Shown piece by piece: positions 1 through 6,319 of a stretch of 64,000 nt of DNA. Origin of the DNA: CAZCGA01 sp964498075 (GTDB taxonomy: Bacteria > Desulfobacterota > Binatia > HRBIN30). A model generated the notes under the pieces. The model made no database searches. It saw only the letters and a list, made by a program, of their open reading frames with translations, and was not told where the DNA came from. The stretch lies in contig CAZCGA010000011.1 of assembly GCA_964498075.1 (NCBI GenBank), positions 1-64,000 on the forward strand, written 5' to 3'. Positions within the stretch are counted from its first letter, which is position 1. Each line of letters begins with the position of its first letter. A program made the position numbers and the translations under genes.

Positions 1-2
1 TG

Positions 3-47
3 AGCAGCACCCTGCACGTCTGGCCGGACGACGGAAAAACCCTCTGA
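3..47 (+). CDS. Possible C-terminal end of a protein starting before the window
   Basis: An open frame enters from the left edge and stops with TGA at 45-47, giving a 14-residue tail that ends in DDGKTL. Nothing confirms that it is coding. It is listed because the next supported gene starts at 205 and the upstream gene is cut off. Only 2 bases after the stop lies GTTCGGC (49-55), the same heptamer that closes the attC site at 1061-1067, so this may be the border of the cassette region. Confidence 0.25.
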   Translation, partial: SSTLHVWPDDGKTL

Positions 48-204
48 CGTTCGGCGGTGTGGGCGGTCGTTGGAATGCCCGGACTACCATCGGATTCGCG
101 CGAATCGCCGCTGGCTCCGATTGATTTGGCGCGTAGGCAACGTTGGGTACGATCTCTTCCGCTTTATGCGGGCTATCCGCCTAAACTCGAACGGGAGGTG
201 ACAG

Positions 205-708
205 ATGGCAAGACAAACCGCAGGAGAGTCTTCGTTCTTGGTGGCGGTGCTGGTCGTGGTGGGTGCGCTCGGTGGTTGTGGTGGGGGTGGAGGTGGAGGT
301 GAAGATGGTCAGCCACCGCCAGACGTGTCCGGCACCTTTACTCAGGACATGGGTTCATTCGTCTCATCAAATTGCGACCCTGTCGTGAATGACCAGCTTG
401 TGAGTAGCGGTACCTGCACCTATGAGGTCGACCAGAACGGACGCAGCGTTACACTTACGTCGATATGTCCGAACAATTCCAGGGTTTTCAGGGGTAGTGT
501 AGACGGCACTGGCTACATCATCGCTCGCCACAACAACTCGACCACCAACGGCCCGTGCGTTACCTCCCTCACAGTGGAACTCTCGGTGGACGCGACCGAC
601 AGCCCTACGACAGGAAGATTTAGTGCTCTGTTCCGGTTCTCCAACGGCTGTTTGGTATCGAGTTCGAGTTGCACGGCTGTGCTGCAAGGTCGTTTTACGC
701 GTCAGTGA
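205..708 (+). CDS. Exported lipoprotein of unknown function
   Basis: This 167-residue protein starts at ATG 205 after a GGGAGG ribosome site about 7 bases upstream. The N-terminus is a lipoprotein signal: a short charged start, a hydrophobic stretch (about residues 10-25) and a lipobox-like LGGC. A run of glycines and a GEDGQPPP linker follow. The rest is rich in Ser/Thr/Asn with four further cysteines and looks like a small beta-rich exported domain. No family is recognised. It lies upstream of the first attC site with about 300 bases between, so it may or may not belong to the cassette array. Confidence 0.6.
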   Translation: MARQTAGESSFLVAVLVVVGALGGCGGGGGGGEDGQPPPDVSGTFTQDMGSFVSSNCDPVVNDQLVSSGTCTYEVDQNGRSVTLTSICPNNSRVFRGSVDGTGYIIARHNNSTTNGPCVTSLTVELSVDATDSPTTGRFSALFRFSNGCLVSSSSCTAVLQGRFTRQ

Positions 709-770
709 GTGCCTGTCTGCCTCGCGCTGGACACGCCCAACTGTGCCCAAAACTGTGCCCGAGCAGAGCC

Positions 771-794
771 GGGGTCAGGTCTTGAATGTTGAAC
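771..794 (+). repeat. GGGGTCAGGTCTTG-type motif, possible REP/insertion remnant
   Basis: The stretch begins GGGGTCAGGTCTTGAATG. Motifs of this shape are often found beside REP-associated (RAYT) transposase genes in environmental proteobacteria, but no transposase is visible here and only one copy was seen. The 103 bases between the lipoprotein stop and position 812 hold nothing else recognisable. Confidence 0.2.
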
Positions 795-811
795 GGCATC
801 GAAGCTTCACC

Positions 812-967
812 ATGCGATCTGGGCGCATGGTGGACGCCTTCCACACTGGGGGGAGCGAGGGCATTCGCACGGCACTCGCAACGCTTGCGGTTTTCTTGCT
901 CATCCCGGCATGCTTGGGATTGGACGCTCTCATGGATTACTATGTCAGAAAACGATCACGGGCGTAG
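812..967 (+). CDS. Possible small single-span membrane protein
   Basis: A 51-residue frame from ATG 812 contains one hydrophobic segment (about residues 22-40, LATLAVFLLIPACLGL core) followed by a charged RKRSRA tail, the layout of a small inner-membrane protein. It ends 37 bases before the first attC site, where a cassette gene would be expected to end. There is no strong ribosome site and no family match from inspection, so it may be spurious. Confidence 0.3.
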   Translation: MRSGRMVDAFHTGGSEGIRTALATLAVFLLIPACLGLDALMDYYVRKRSRA

Positions 968-1003
968 GGCCGCGTTCGCCGCGGTCAAGTGGTTACCAGC
1001 CGG

Positions 1004-1067
1004 GCCGAACCATCCGATCCAGCGGACGCGCGAAAAAGCCGCGCGCCGCTGATCGTTGGCGTTCGGC
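1004..1067 (+). repeat. attC recombination site 1
   Basis: The outer boxes GCCGAAC (1004-1010) and GTTCGGC (1061-1067) are exact complements. The inner arms AGCGGACGCGC (1021-1031, or from 1020) and GCGCGCCGCT (1041-1050) pair with one unpaired A, like the extrahelical base of true attC sites. The loop is about 9 bases. At 64 bp it is of normal attC size. It closes the cassette to its left. Confidence 0.7.
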
Positions 1068-1133
1068 TTGACTGAGATCGCCGTAGAGATACGCAGCTGG
1101 TGCACGCACTTGGATTCCGGTTAGAGTGACCTC

Positions 1134-1367
1134 GTGGACAACAAAGAAAAGGCATCCCAGTCCGAGATACAGTTTCGATGGGTCGGGATCACCGTTGCCT
1201 CTGCCCTCGTTGTCCTTGCATGCGCGCCACTCCTTTTCGCCCTAGCCCAATTCGTTCTCCGCACCACACTCGTCGAACCTAAATTGCGGCACGTCTGGAC
1301 CCATGCAGTAAACGGGTGCTCGGTGGCGGGCGTCATCATTGTCGCCACATTCTGGCCTCGTCGTTAG
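1134..1367 (+). CDS. Small membrane protein with two predicted spans (cassette gene)
   Basis: This 77-residue frame uses GTG 1134, the first start after attC 1. It has a polar N-terminus (DNKEKASQSE), a long hydrophobic segment (about residues 17-42) and a second shorter one near the C-terminus (about 58-73), ending in RR. No family is recognised. It ends 11 bases before the start of the PLD-like gene in the same cassette, so the two are probably co-transcribed and may act together. The start is uncertain because no clear ribosome site precedes it. Confidence 0.45.
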   Translation: MDNKEKASQSEIQFRWVGITVASALVVLACAPLLFALAQFVLRTTLVEPKLRHVWTHAVNGCSVAGVIIVATFWPRR

Positions 1368-1378
1368 GAAGGGACGTA

Positions 1379-2161
1379 ATGGCATCGGCCTGCAGGGCAG
1401 ACCTTGACCCGTGGCGAGTCATTCGAAGCTTCTTGTCGCGAGTCGGAAGCTATCAAGTCCCAGACGTTATCGACCGGGCAGGTTTGACTGTCGATTGGAC
1501 TCTGGCAGAAAAACAAGACCACTCCAACGCTACTCGATGGAGTGCCTATCGACCGCGGATCGATTTAGCCTACGACGCGCTGTCAAACGATGACGACCGT
1601 CTTCGAGTTGCCTTCATCGTAGGAAGGGAACTCGCCCAACGAGGACTCGCCACCGAGATCAACGCGGGATTGGGCGAGATCGGCTGGCAACTTCGCGACA
1701 ACAGACTGGTTCCGGTTGTAGGCGAGGTACGCGAACTCTTCTTTCCGGAGCACAAGCAGCATGACGCATATGTCGAGATTCGCTCGATTCTTCAGAAGGC
1801 GACCACATCGATCACGGTCGTAGATCCATACGTCGATGATTCGATTCTCGTCTTGCTCTCAACTGCCATCAACACGGCGACGCTCGTGAGTCTTTTCACG
1901 GCGAAGTTCCCCGCGGATTTCGTTCTCGAAGCCCGGAAATGGATCTCCCAACACGCAGTTCGCCTTGAGATTCGAACCGGAAAGGAGTTCCACGATCGGT
2001 TTATCGTTCTTGACGGAGTGCTGTGCTGGCACATAGGGTGCTCGATCAAGGACGCCGGGAAGAAGGCGTTTATGCTGAGCCAGGTCGAGGACGTAGAGAA
2101 TCGGAAGACGCTCATCGAACAAATTCAAAGGGCGTGGGCGACCGGCGTTGTGGTGGTGTGA
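1379..2161 (+). CDS. PLD-like (HKD-type) protein, cassette gene
   Basis: The 260-residue protein starts at ATG 1379, just after an AGGAAGGGA ribosome site; the frame is open further upstream without such a signal. The N-terminal half (about 1-115) is unrecognised. The C-terminal half resembles the phospholipase D-like nuclease fold: a repeat-type start (SITVVDPYVDD, about residues 140-150) and one HDRFIVLDG motif (H near residue 205), which corresponds to the HxK/HxD active-site strand. Only one such motif is seen, as in nuclease-type members that dimerise. It lies between two attC sites, after a small membrane protein. Nuclease or anti-phage activity is plausible but is inference. Confidence 0.65.
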   Translation: MASACRADLDPWRVIRSFLSRVGSYQVPDVIDRAGLTVDWTLAEKQDHSNATRWSAYRPRIDLAYDALSNDDDRLRVAFIVGRELAQRGLATEINAGLGEIGWQLRDNRLVPVVGEVRELFFPEHKQHDAYVEIRSILQKATTSITVVDPYVDDSILVLLSTAINTATLVSLFTAKFPADFVLEARKWISQHAVRLEIRTGKEFHDRFIVLDGVLCWHIGCSIKDAGKKAFMLSQVEDVENRKTLIEQIQRAWATGVVVV

Positions 2162-2203
2162 GCGGATGCGCCCCTGTCGGCGTAAGCGTTGTGCTGATGG
2201 AAT

Positions 2204-2266
2204 GCCGAACATCACTATGCAGCGGACGCGCAACAAAGACGCGCGCCGCTGGTGGTAGCGTTAGGC
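2204..2266 (+). repeat. attC recombination site 2
   Basis: Outer boxes GCCGAAC (2204-2210) and GTTAGGC (2260-2266) pair at six of seven positions, and GTTAGGC fits the GTTRRRY consensus. The inner arms AGCGGACGCGC (2221-2231) and GCGCGCCGCT (2241-2250) are identical to those of site 1, again with one bulged A. At 63 bp it sits 42 bases after the PLD-like gene and closes that cassette (1068-2266). Confidence 0.75.
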
Positions 2267-2346
2267 TGCGTCCGTGTGGCGATGCAGATGCAACTCGCGC
2301 GGGACCATGGTAATCGGCAGGCCTATGCGCCAGAAAGGGACAGCAA

Positions 2347-2919
2347 ATGCCAGTATATTACCCGAGACGGTGGGGCGTCGGACGCGGCGCGCATTTGACG
2401 AATTGGTATAGGGCCGCGGAGAGTCTCGGATCGATCACGCGGCTTAGCCAGGAGTTGAACGAACTTGCATGGGTCCTCGCGCACCGGGTGGAACATTCGG
2501 AACTTAACCTGAGCTCGCAGAACATCTCTCAAAAGCTCGGTGGCATCGTCACGCTTCTGGAGGGTCTCCCAGCTCAGATAGCGGACGCCTTCTCGAAGGA
2601 GAGGCTCCCAGATGCATCGACTGCAGAGGAAGCGTTTCGGAGCGCGAAACTGTCGGAAGCGAATTCGTCGTCGCCGGCAGGCTCGGCTGCTTCACCAACT
2701 ACAACCGGTACCCCAGCCTCTGAGCGAAGAAGCATTCGTGGCAAGCGCTTTCAAGCATGCGCTCGCGACGGGAAAGTATTTGTCGCCTATCGAAAACGCG
2801 GCGATCTGCCGATTTGGATTGGCTTGGAACTGGATTTCTCTGGGAGTGCGAACTCCACTTCGGTTCCCGTTTACTTGAATTCGCAAGCTAGCGCTGAACG
2901 GTTCATCTACGGAGATTGA
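2347..2919 (+). CDS. Unknown 190-residue protein (cassette gene)
   Basis: It starts at ATG 2347 behind a GAAAGGGA ribosome site and is the single gene of the cassette bounded by attC 2 and the degenerate site 3. Residues 1-90 look helical and soluble; a Ser/Ala/Thr-rich linker follows (about 100-122); and a compact C-terminal region (about 125-190) begins RRSIRGKRF. There is no signal peptide or membrane segment. It matches no family I recognise. Single-gene cassettes of unknown function are usual in chromosomal integrons. Confidence 0.55.
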   Translation: MPVYYPRRWGVGRGAHLTNWYRAAESLGSITRLSQELNELAWVLAHRVEHSELNLSSQNISQKLGGIVTLLEGLPAQIADAFSKERLPDASTAEEAFRSAKLSEANSSSPAGSAASPTTTGTPASERRSIRGKRFQACARDGKVFVAYRKRGDLPIWIGLELDFSGSANSTSVPVYLNSQASAERFIYGD

Positions 2920-2926
2920 CCAGGGG

Positions 2927-3006
2927 CGGTCAAATTATGCCTATCGGCTGCAGCAGACGGGCGCGGTAGCTGCCGCCTATGGCGCGCCCGCCGCTGAGCC
3001 TTGACG
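2927..3006 (+). repeat. Degenerate attC-like site 3
   Basis: The inner arms AGCAGACGGGCGCG (2952-2965) and CGCGCCCGCCGCT (2983-2995) pair with one bulged base in the same position as in sites 1 and 2. The outer boxes are poor: CGGTCAA (2927-2933) against TTGACG (3001-3006). Its right edge coincides with the first codon of the shortened DUF4160 gene. It is either a real but diverged attC or the scar of recombination at a non-attC site. Confidence 0.45.
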
Positions 3007-3225
3007 TTCTACAACGAGCACGAGCCGGTGCACTTTCACGCTGAGTACCAGGGCCAGCGAGGCAAGTTCGACCTCACCGGTCGGATGGTGGCGGGCAACA
3101 TCGATTCCAAGACCGCGCTTTGTCTGATCAGGCAATGGGCGAAAGAACATGAGGCAGGGATACGCGCCAACTGGCAGCGCATGAAGGCCGGCAAGCCGCT
3201 CGAGATGATTGAGCCGTTGCGATAG
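3001..3225 (+). CDS. DUF4160-type protein, apparently 5'-truncated
   Basis: The 74-residue product contains the family core: NEHEPVHFHAEYQG near the start and a C-terminal helix pair ending LEMIEPLR. Family members normally begin about a dozen residues earlier with a PTIS..FYG segment. Here an in-frame TGA (2995-2997) sits just before the only early start, TTG 3001, so that segment is missing. The break lies at the right edge of the attC-like site, which suggests cassette insertion cut the gene. It precedes a DUF2442 gene, its normal partner in many genomes, where the pair is toxin-antitoxin-like though its function is not settled. Whether it is expressed is unclear. Confidence 0.6.
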   Translation: MTFYNEHEPVHFHAEYQGQRGKFDLTGRMVAGNIDSKTALCLIRQWAKEHEAGIRANWQRMKAGKPLEMIEPLR

Positions 3226-3235
3226 AGGAGGCGTC

Positions 3236-3496
3236 ATGAACAGGATTCCGTGCGTGATCAAGGCCGAATATCGAGGCGGCTACCGAATTCACGTAACCTT
3301 CGATGACAATTCCGAGAAGACGATCGACTTTCGACGCTGGCTGAAAGGGCCGGTTTTCGAGCCACTGAAAGACCTCAAGTACTTTCGGCGATTCTTCCTC
3401 GACGGCTGGACGATAGCCTGGCCGAACGGTGCGGACATCGCCCCTGAGGCGTTGCGCGAGTGTGCCGAGGTCAGCGATGAACGTGGCGCGGCCTAA
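3236..3496 (+). CDS. DUF2442 family protein
   Basis: The 86-residue protein starts at ATG 3236 right after a GAGGAGGCG ribosome site, 10 bases past the DUF4160 stop. The sequence shows the family pattern: a beta-rich start (YRIHVTFDDNSEKTIDF), a central GPVFEPLKDLKYFRRF and the signature DGWTIAWPNGADIAPEALRE. It pairs with the DUF4160 gene as in many bacteria, an arrangement often noted as toxin-antitoxin-like, though the biochemical role is not established. It appears intact. Confidence 0.8.
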   Translation: MNRIPCVIKAEYRGGYRIHVTFDDNSEKTIDFRRWLKGPVFEPLKDLKYFRRFFLDGWTIAWPNGADIAPEALRECAEVSDERGAA

Positions 3497-3618
3497 CCCC
3501 GTATCTGGACTCCTCCGTTAATCCGAAGTCGCGGCGGTGAGTGAAGCGGTTTCGACCCAGCGACCTCGGTGTTGGTGGCCGCGGTGGTGGTCCAAGGTCG
3601 AGCAAGGAACGGAAGGGC

Positions 3619-4119
3619 ATGAGCCGTAAACTGATGACCTGGTGGCCCATGGTAAACGTGCTGGCCGCAATCGTCGCCGCGGGTGACTTGTCGTGTGGGA
3701 CGCCGCCTGCCGGAAGGGCTGGCGCGTATCGGCCGGTTGAGATTTCAGCCCAGGCACGCGAGGTCGGCGTGCTGCCCGTCTTCATCACCGACCAGACGAC
3801 CGACGGTCGAAATGTCAAGCTCCGTGGCAAGATCCGTAACCCCTACCCCGAATCGATCCTGGGGGTACGGCTGGTCTACCTCGACCTTGCCCCCGGCGCA
3901 CCGGAGCGCGTGCTCGACCACGCAGTGCGGATCATCGACGTTGAGATGGGCGCCGGGCAGGACACCCCGCTGCGCTGGGACATCCAAACGATGTACGCCG
4001 GTTCGCCCGGGGCGCGCTTCAGCCTGATGGCCTTCGCCATCAGACGGGGCGGTAAGGATTTGCCTCTGCCGCCCGGATGGGAAGAGGGCGACGACGAGAA
4101 AGCCCGCGCCACAAAGTGA
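3619..4119 (+). CDS. Exported protein of unknown function
   Basis: The 166-residue protein starts at ATG 3619 after GGAACGGAAGGG; the frame is open upstream but has no better signal. The N-terminus has a hydrophobic segment (about 8-24) and a cysteine at 26 in DLSC, a poor lipobox, so it may be a lipoprotein or simply exported. The mature part has a beta-sandwich look (VKLRGKIRNPYPESILGVRLVYLDL), like domains that carry FxLYD-type repeats. It is the first gene of a plus-strand run leading into the SDR gene. No specific function is assigned. Confidence 0.5.
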   Translation: MSRKLMTWWPMVNVLAAIVAAGDLSCGTPPAGRAGAYRPVEISAQAREVGVLPVFITDQTTDGRNVKLRGKIRNPYPESILGVRLVYLDLAPGAPERVLDHAVRIIDVEMGAGQDTPLRWDIQTMYAGSPGARFSLMAFAIRRGGKDLPLPPGWEEGDDEKARATK

Positions 4120-4155
4120 CGGCCGGCGTCCTTATTGGTCCGACAGGAGAACGAG

Positions 4156-4857
4156 ATGGCTGAGCCGGTGTGTATCGTGAGTGGCGTTGGTCCGGGGACC
4201 GGAACGGCCCTGAGCCGCCGCTTTGCTGCAGGCGGGTATCGGGTCGCCATGCTGGCGCGCAGCGCGGAGCGCCTCACGCAGTTGGAAGGCGAGATCCCGC
4301 GGGCCACGGGCTTTGCGTGCGACGTGTCGGACGAGGCGGCGGTCAATTCCACGGTCGCGACGATCAAGCAGCGCTTCGGCCCCGCCGCCGTGCTCATTCA
4401 CAACGCCGTCGGCGGCGCCTTCGGTAGCTTCCTCGACATCGACCCGGCCGACCTCGAACGGAACTTTCGGGTCAATACGATGGGGCTGCTCTATCTGGCA
4501 CGTGCCGTCGCACCGGAGATGATCGCCGCGGGTCGTGGTACGATTGTGGTAACCGGGAACACTTCTGCCTTGCGCGGTAAGCCGATGTTCGCGGGCTTCG
4601 CACCCACCAAGGCCGCGCAGCGCATTCTGGCGCAGTCCATGGCGCGAACCTTGGGTCCGCAGGGTATCCACGTCGCCTACCTGGTCATCGACGCGGTCAT
4701 CGATGTCCCGTGGACGCGCGCCAGCTTCAGCGACAAACCGGACGACTTCTTCGTCCAGCCGACGGCCATCGCCGAGACCGTCTGGCAGGTCGCGCATCAG
4801 GACCGTTCCGCCTGGTCCTTCGACGTTGAGCTGCGCCCCTTCGGGGAAAATTGGTAA
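4156..4857 (+). CDS. SDR-family protein with altered catalytic tyrosine
   Basis: The 233-residue Rossmann protein starts at ATG 4156 after GGAGAACGAG. It has the cofactor loop GVGPGTG (residues 10-16), a D-V pair after strand 3 (ACDVSDEAAV), HNAVGG in place of the NNAG element and a conserved helix 5. The catalytic position reads F-A-P-T-K instead of Y-x-x-x-K (about residue 153), so the usual proton donor is absent. It may be a non-classical oxidoreductase or have another role. It sits 63 bases before a dodecin gene in the same direction. Confidence 0.8.
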   Translation: MAEPVCIVSGVGPGTGTALSRRFAAGGYRVAMLARSAERLTQLEGEIPRATGFACDVSDEAAVNSTVATIKQRFGPAAVLIHNAVGGAFGSFLDIDPADLERNFRVNTMGLLYLARAVAPEMIAAGRGTIVVTGNTSALRGKPMFAGFAPTKAAQRILAQSMARTLGPQGIHVAYLVIDAVIDVPWTRASFSDKPDDFFVQPTAIAETVWQVAHQDRSAWSFDVELRPFGENW

Positions 4858-4920
4858 GGCTCCCTGACCTTGACTGCCCTTCGGCGCTCTCCTACCGTGC
4901 GCGCAGCCTGGAGGAGTGTC

Positions 4921-5133
4921 ATGGTCGAGAAGACGATCGAGTTGACCGGAACGTCGGCGAACAGCATCGAGGACGCCGTCAATATCGCCGTGTCGCGTGC
5001 GGCCGTCACCATCGAGAGCATCCGTCACGCCCGCATCAAGGACATCAGCGCCACCATCGAGGACGGGGCGGTGGCGCTGTGGCGCGTGAAGATCGACCTG
5101 GCGTTCGCCGTGCAGGATCGGCTGCATGAGTAG
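4921..5133 (+). CDS. Dodecin-family protein, flavin-site residues not conserved
   Basis: At 70 residues it has the normal dodecin length and fold pattern: KTIELTGTSANSIEDAVN for the first strand and helix, then IKDISATIEDG and a last strand VALWRVKIDLAF. It starts at ATG 4921 after GGAGGAG. Dodecins form dodecamers that store flavins between a Trp and a Gln. Here those positions appear to be His (IRHARIK) and Arg (LWRVK), so flavin stacking is doubtful. It lies in a run with the SDR and MBL genes. Confidence 0.85.
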   Translation: MVEKTIELTGTSANSIEDAVNIAVSRAAVTIESIRHARIKDISATIEDGAVALWRVKIDLAFAVQDRLHE

Positions 5134-5140
5134 GAGAGCG

Positions 5141-5189
5141 GTCAGCCGTCAGCGCTCAGCTATCAGCTATCAGCTATCAGCTTTGAGCC
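5141..5189 (+). repeat. Heptanucleotide tandem repeat (NTCAGCN)
   Basis: Seven successive heptads can be read: GTCAGCC, GTCAGCG, CTCAGCT, three times ATCAGCT, then a diverged TTGAGCC. They lie between the dodecin stop and the MBL hydrolase start. A related GCTGATGGCTGAG string follows at about 5219. It is a short sequence repeat with no sign of coding. Confidence 0.8.
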
Positions 5190-5239
5190 AGTTCAAGACG
5201 TGAAGGCAGGACCTGCCCGCTGATGGCTGAGGGCTGCAC

Positions 5240-6220
5240 ATGACTGACGCGAAGGTCCGGGAAGTCTCGCCCGGCGTGTTCGTCGTCCACCTGCCGCTGC
5301 CGATGCGGCCCACCATCGTCAACATCACCCTGTTGCACAGCCGCGACGAGTGGGCGGTCGTGGACACCGGAGTGAACACGCGCGACAGCATGGCCGCGTT
5401 CGAGTCGGCGTTGCAACAGGTCGGCTGCCCACCGGAGAAGATTCGCAAGCTGATCTGCACCCACCATCATCCCGATCACTTCGGCTCGTCGAAGGCATAC
5501 AAGGAGCTGACGGGTGCCGAGGTATACTTGAACCCATTGGAATTCGAGGCTTCGAAGCACTACGCGCCGACGACACGCAGCGCGGCGGCGATCCAGTTCT
5601 TCCTGCAGAACGGTATCCCGCTGCACCGCTTCGCGAAGGTGCCCTCACCGGGCGAGTTCTGGGCGCAGCTGTACGTGCCCGTCGCGCCCGATCACTTCAT
5701 TGACGACGGCGACGTCATCCGCGTGGGTGATCTCGAGCTGGAGGTGGTCAGCACACCGGGGCACACGCCGGGGCACTGCGTGCTGTATCTGCGCCAGCAG
5801 CGCGTGATGATCGTCGGCGATCACTTGCTGCCGAAGATCACGCCGCACGTCGGGATCTTCCCCGGCGGGCCGACGAATCCGCTCGCCGACTTCCTCGATT
5901 CGCAGCGCAAGGTGCAGGGTTTCGACGTGAGCCTGATCCTCCCGGCGCACGGCGGCATCTACACCGACCATCGGCATCGCGCCAACCAGATCATCCATCA
6001 CCACGAGTACCGTATGCAGGAGATGCTCGACATCGTCCGCCGCCAGCCGCGTACCGCGTACGACGTCGCCAGCCTGGCCTTCGGCTTCGACGCCGAAAGC
6101 CCGCTCACCATCCAGTTCCCCGCGACCTTCGAAACGCTGGCGCACCTGGAGTACCTGCGTTCCATCGGGAAGGTGGCGCGCGACGTGCGGGACGAGCAGA
6201 TCGTCTATCGCCCAGTGTAG
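5240..6220 (+). CDS. MBL-fold metallo-hydrolase
   Basis: This 326-residue cytoplasmic protein starts at ATG 5240. It carries the zinc motif HHHPDH (about residues 75-80), a second histidine in TPGHTPGHC (about 174-182), the metal-bridging D in MIVGDHLLP and a last histidine in LPAHGG. This is the glyoxalase II-like MBL layout. The C-terminal third is helical, as in MBL hydrolases with a winged-helix-like tail. The substrate cannot be told from sequence. It follows the SDR and dodecin genes on the same strand, after a repeat-filled spacer. Confidence 0.88.
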   Translation: MTDAKVREVSPGVFVVHLPLPMRPTIVNITLLHSRDEWAVVDTGVNTRDSMAAFESALQQVGCPPEKIRKLICTHHHPDHFGSSKAYKELTGAEVYLNPLEFEASKHYAPTTRSAAAIQFFLQNGIPLHRFAKVPSPGEFWAQLYVPVAPDHFIDDGDVIRVGDLELEVVSTPGHTPGHCVLYLRQQRVMIVGDHLLPKITPHVGIFPGGPTNPLADFLDSQRKVQGFDVSLILPAHGGIYTDHRHRANQIIHHHEYRMQEMLDIVRRQPRTAYDVASLAFGFDAESPLTIQFPATFETLAHLEYLRSIGKVARDVRDEQIVYRPV

Positions 6221-6319
6221 AGATTCCGGGGCGCCGGGGAAGTTGCGGACCGCGAGTTGAGTCGCACGCCAGCGCATGCTAACACACCCGCCATTCGAAC
6301 GTGAAAGTGAGGGTGCTTT

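Larger units (their letters stand above)
1004..3006 (+). mobile_element. Integron cassette cluster without visible integrase (CALIN-like)
   Basis: Three attC-type hairpins (1004-1067, 2204-2266, degenerate 2927-3006) punctuate small genes all on the plus strand. The first two share the same inner stem sequence and orientation, as in cassette arrays. No tyrosine recombinase IntI gene is present in the window; it could lie to the left of position 1 or be absent. The genes inside look less GC-rich than the flanking chromosome. The left border is uncertain and might include the genes at 205-967. Confidence 0.65.

Noticed and set aside
49..55. GTTCGGC as the end of an attC or attI site at the left edge
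   Set aside because: There is no paired box or hairpin in the 48 bases to the left, so it cannot be called; the window edge prevents a decision.
3491..3518. GCCTAAC followed by GTTAATC after DUF2442 as a fourth attC
   Set aside because: The boxes are only about 18 bases apart with no inner stem, too short for an attC hairpin; GCCTAAC overlaps the gene's stop codon by chance.
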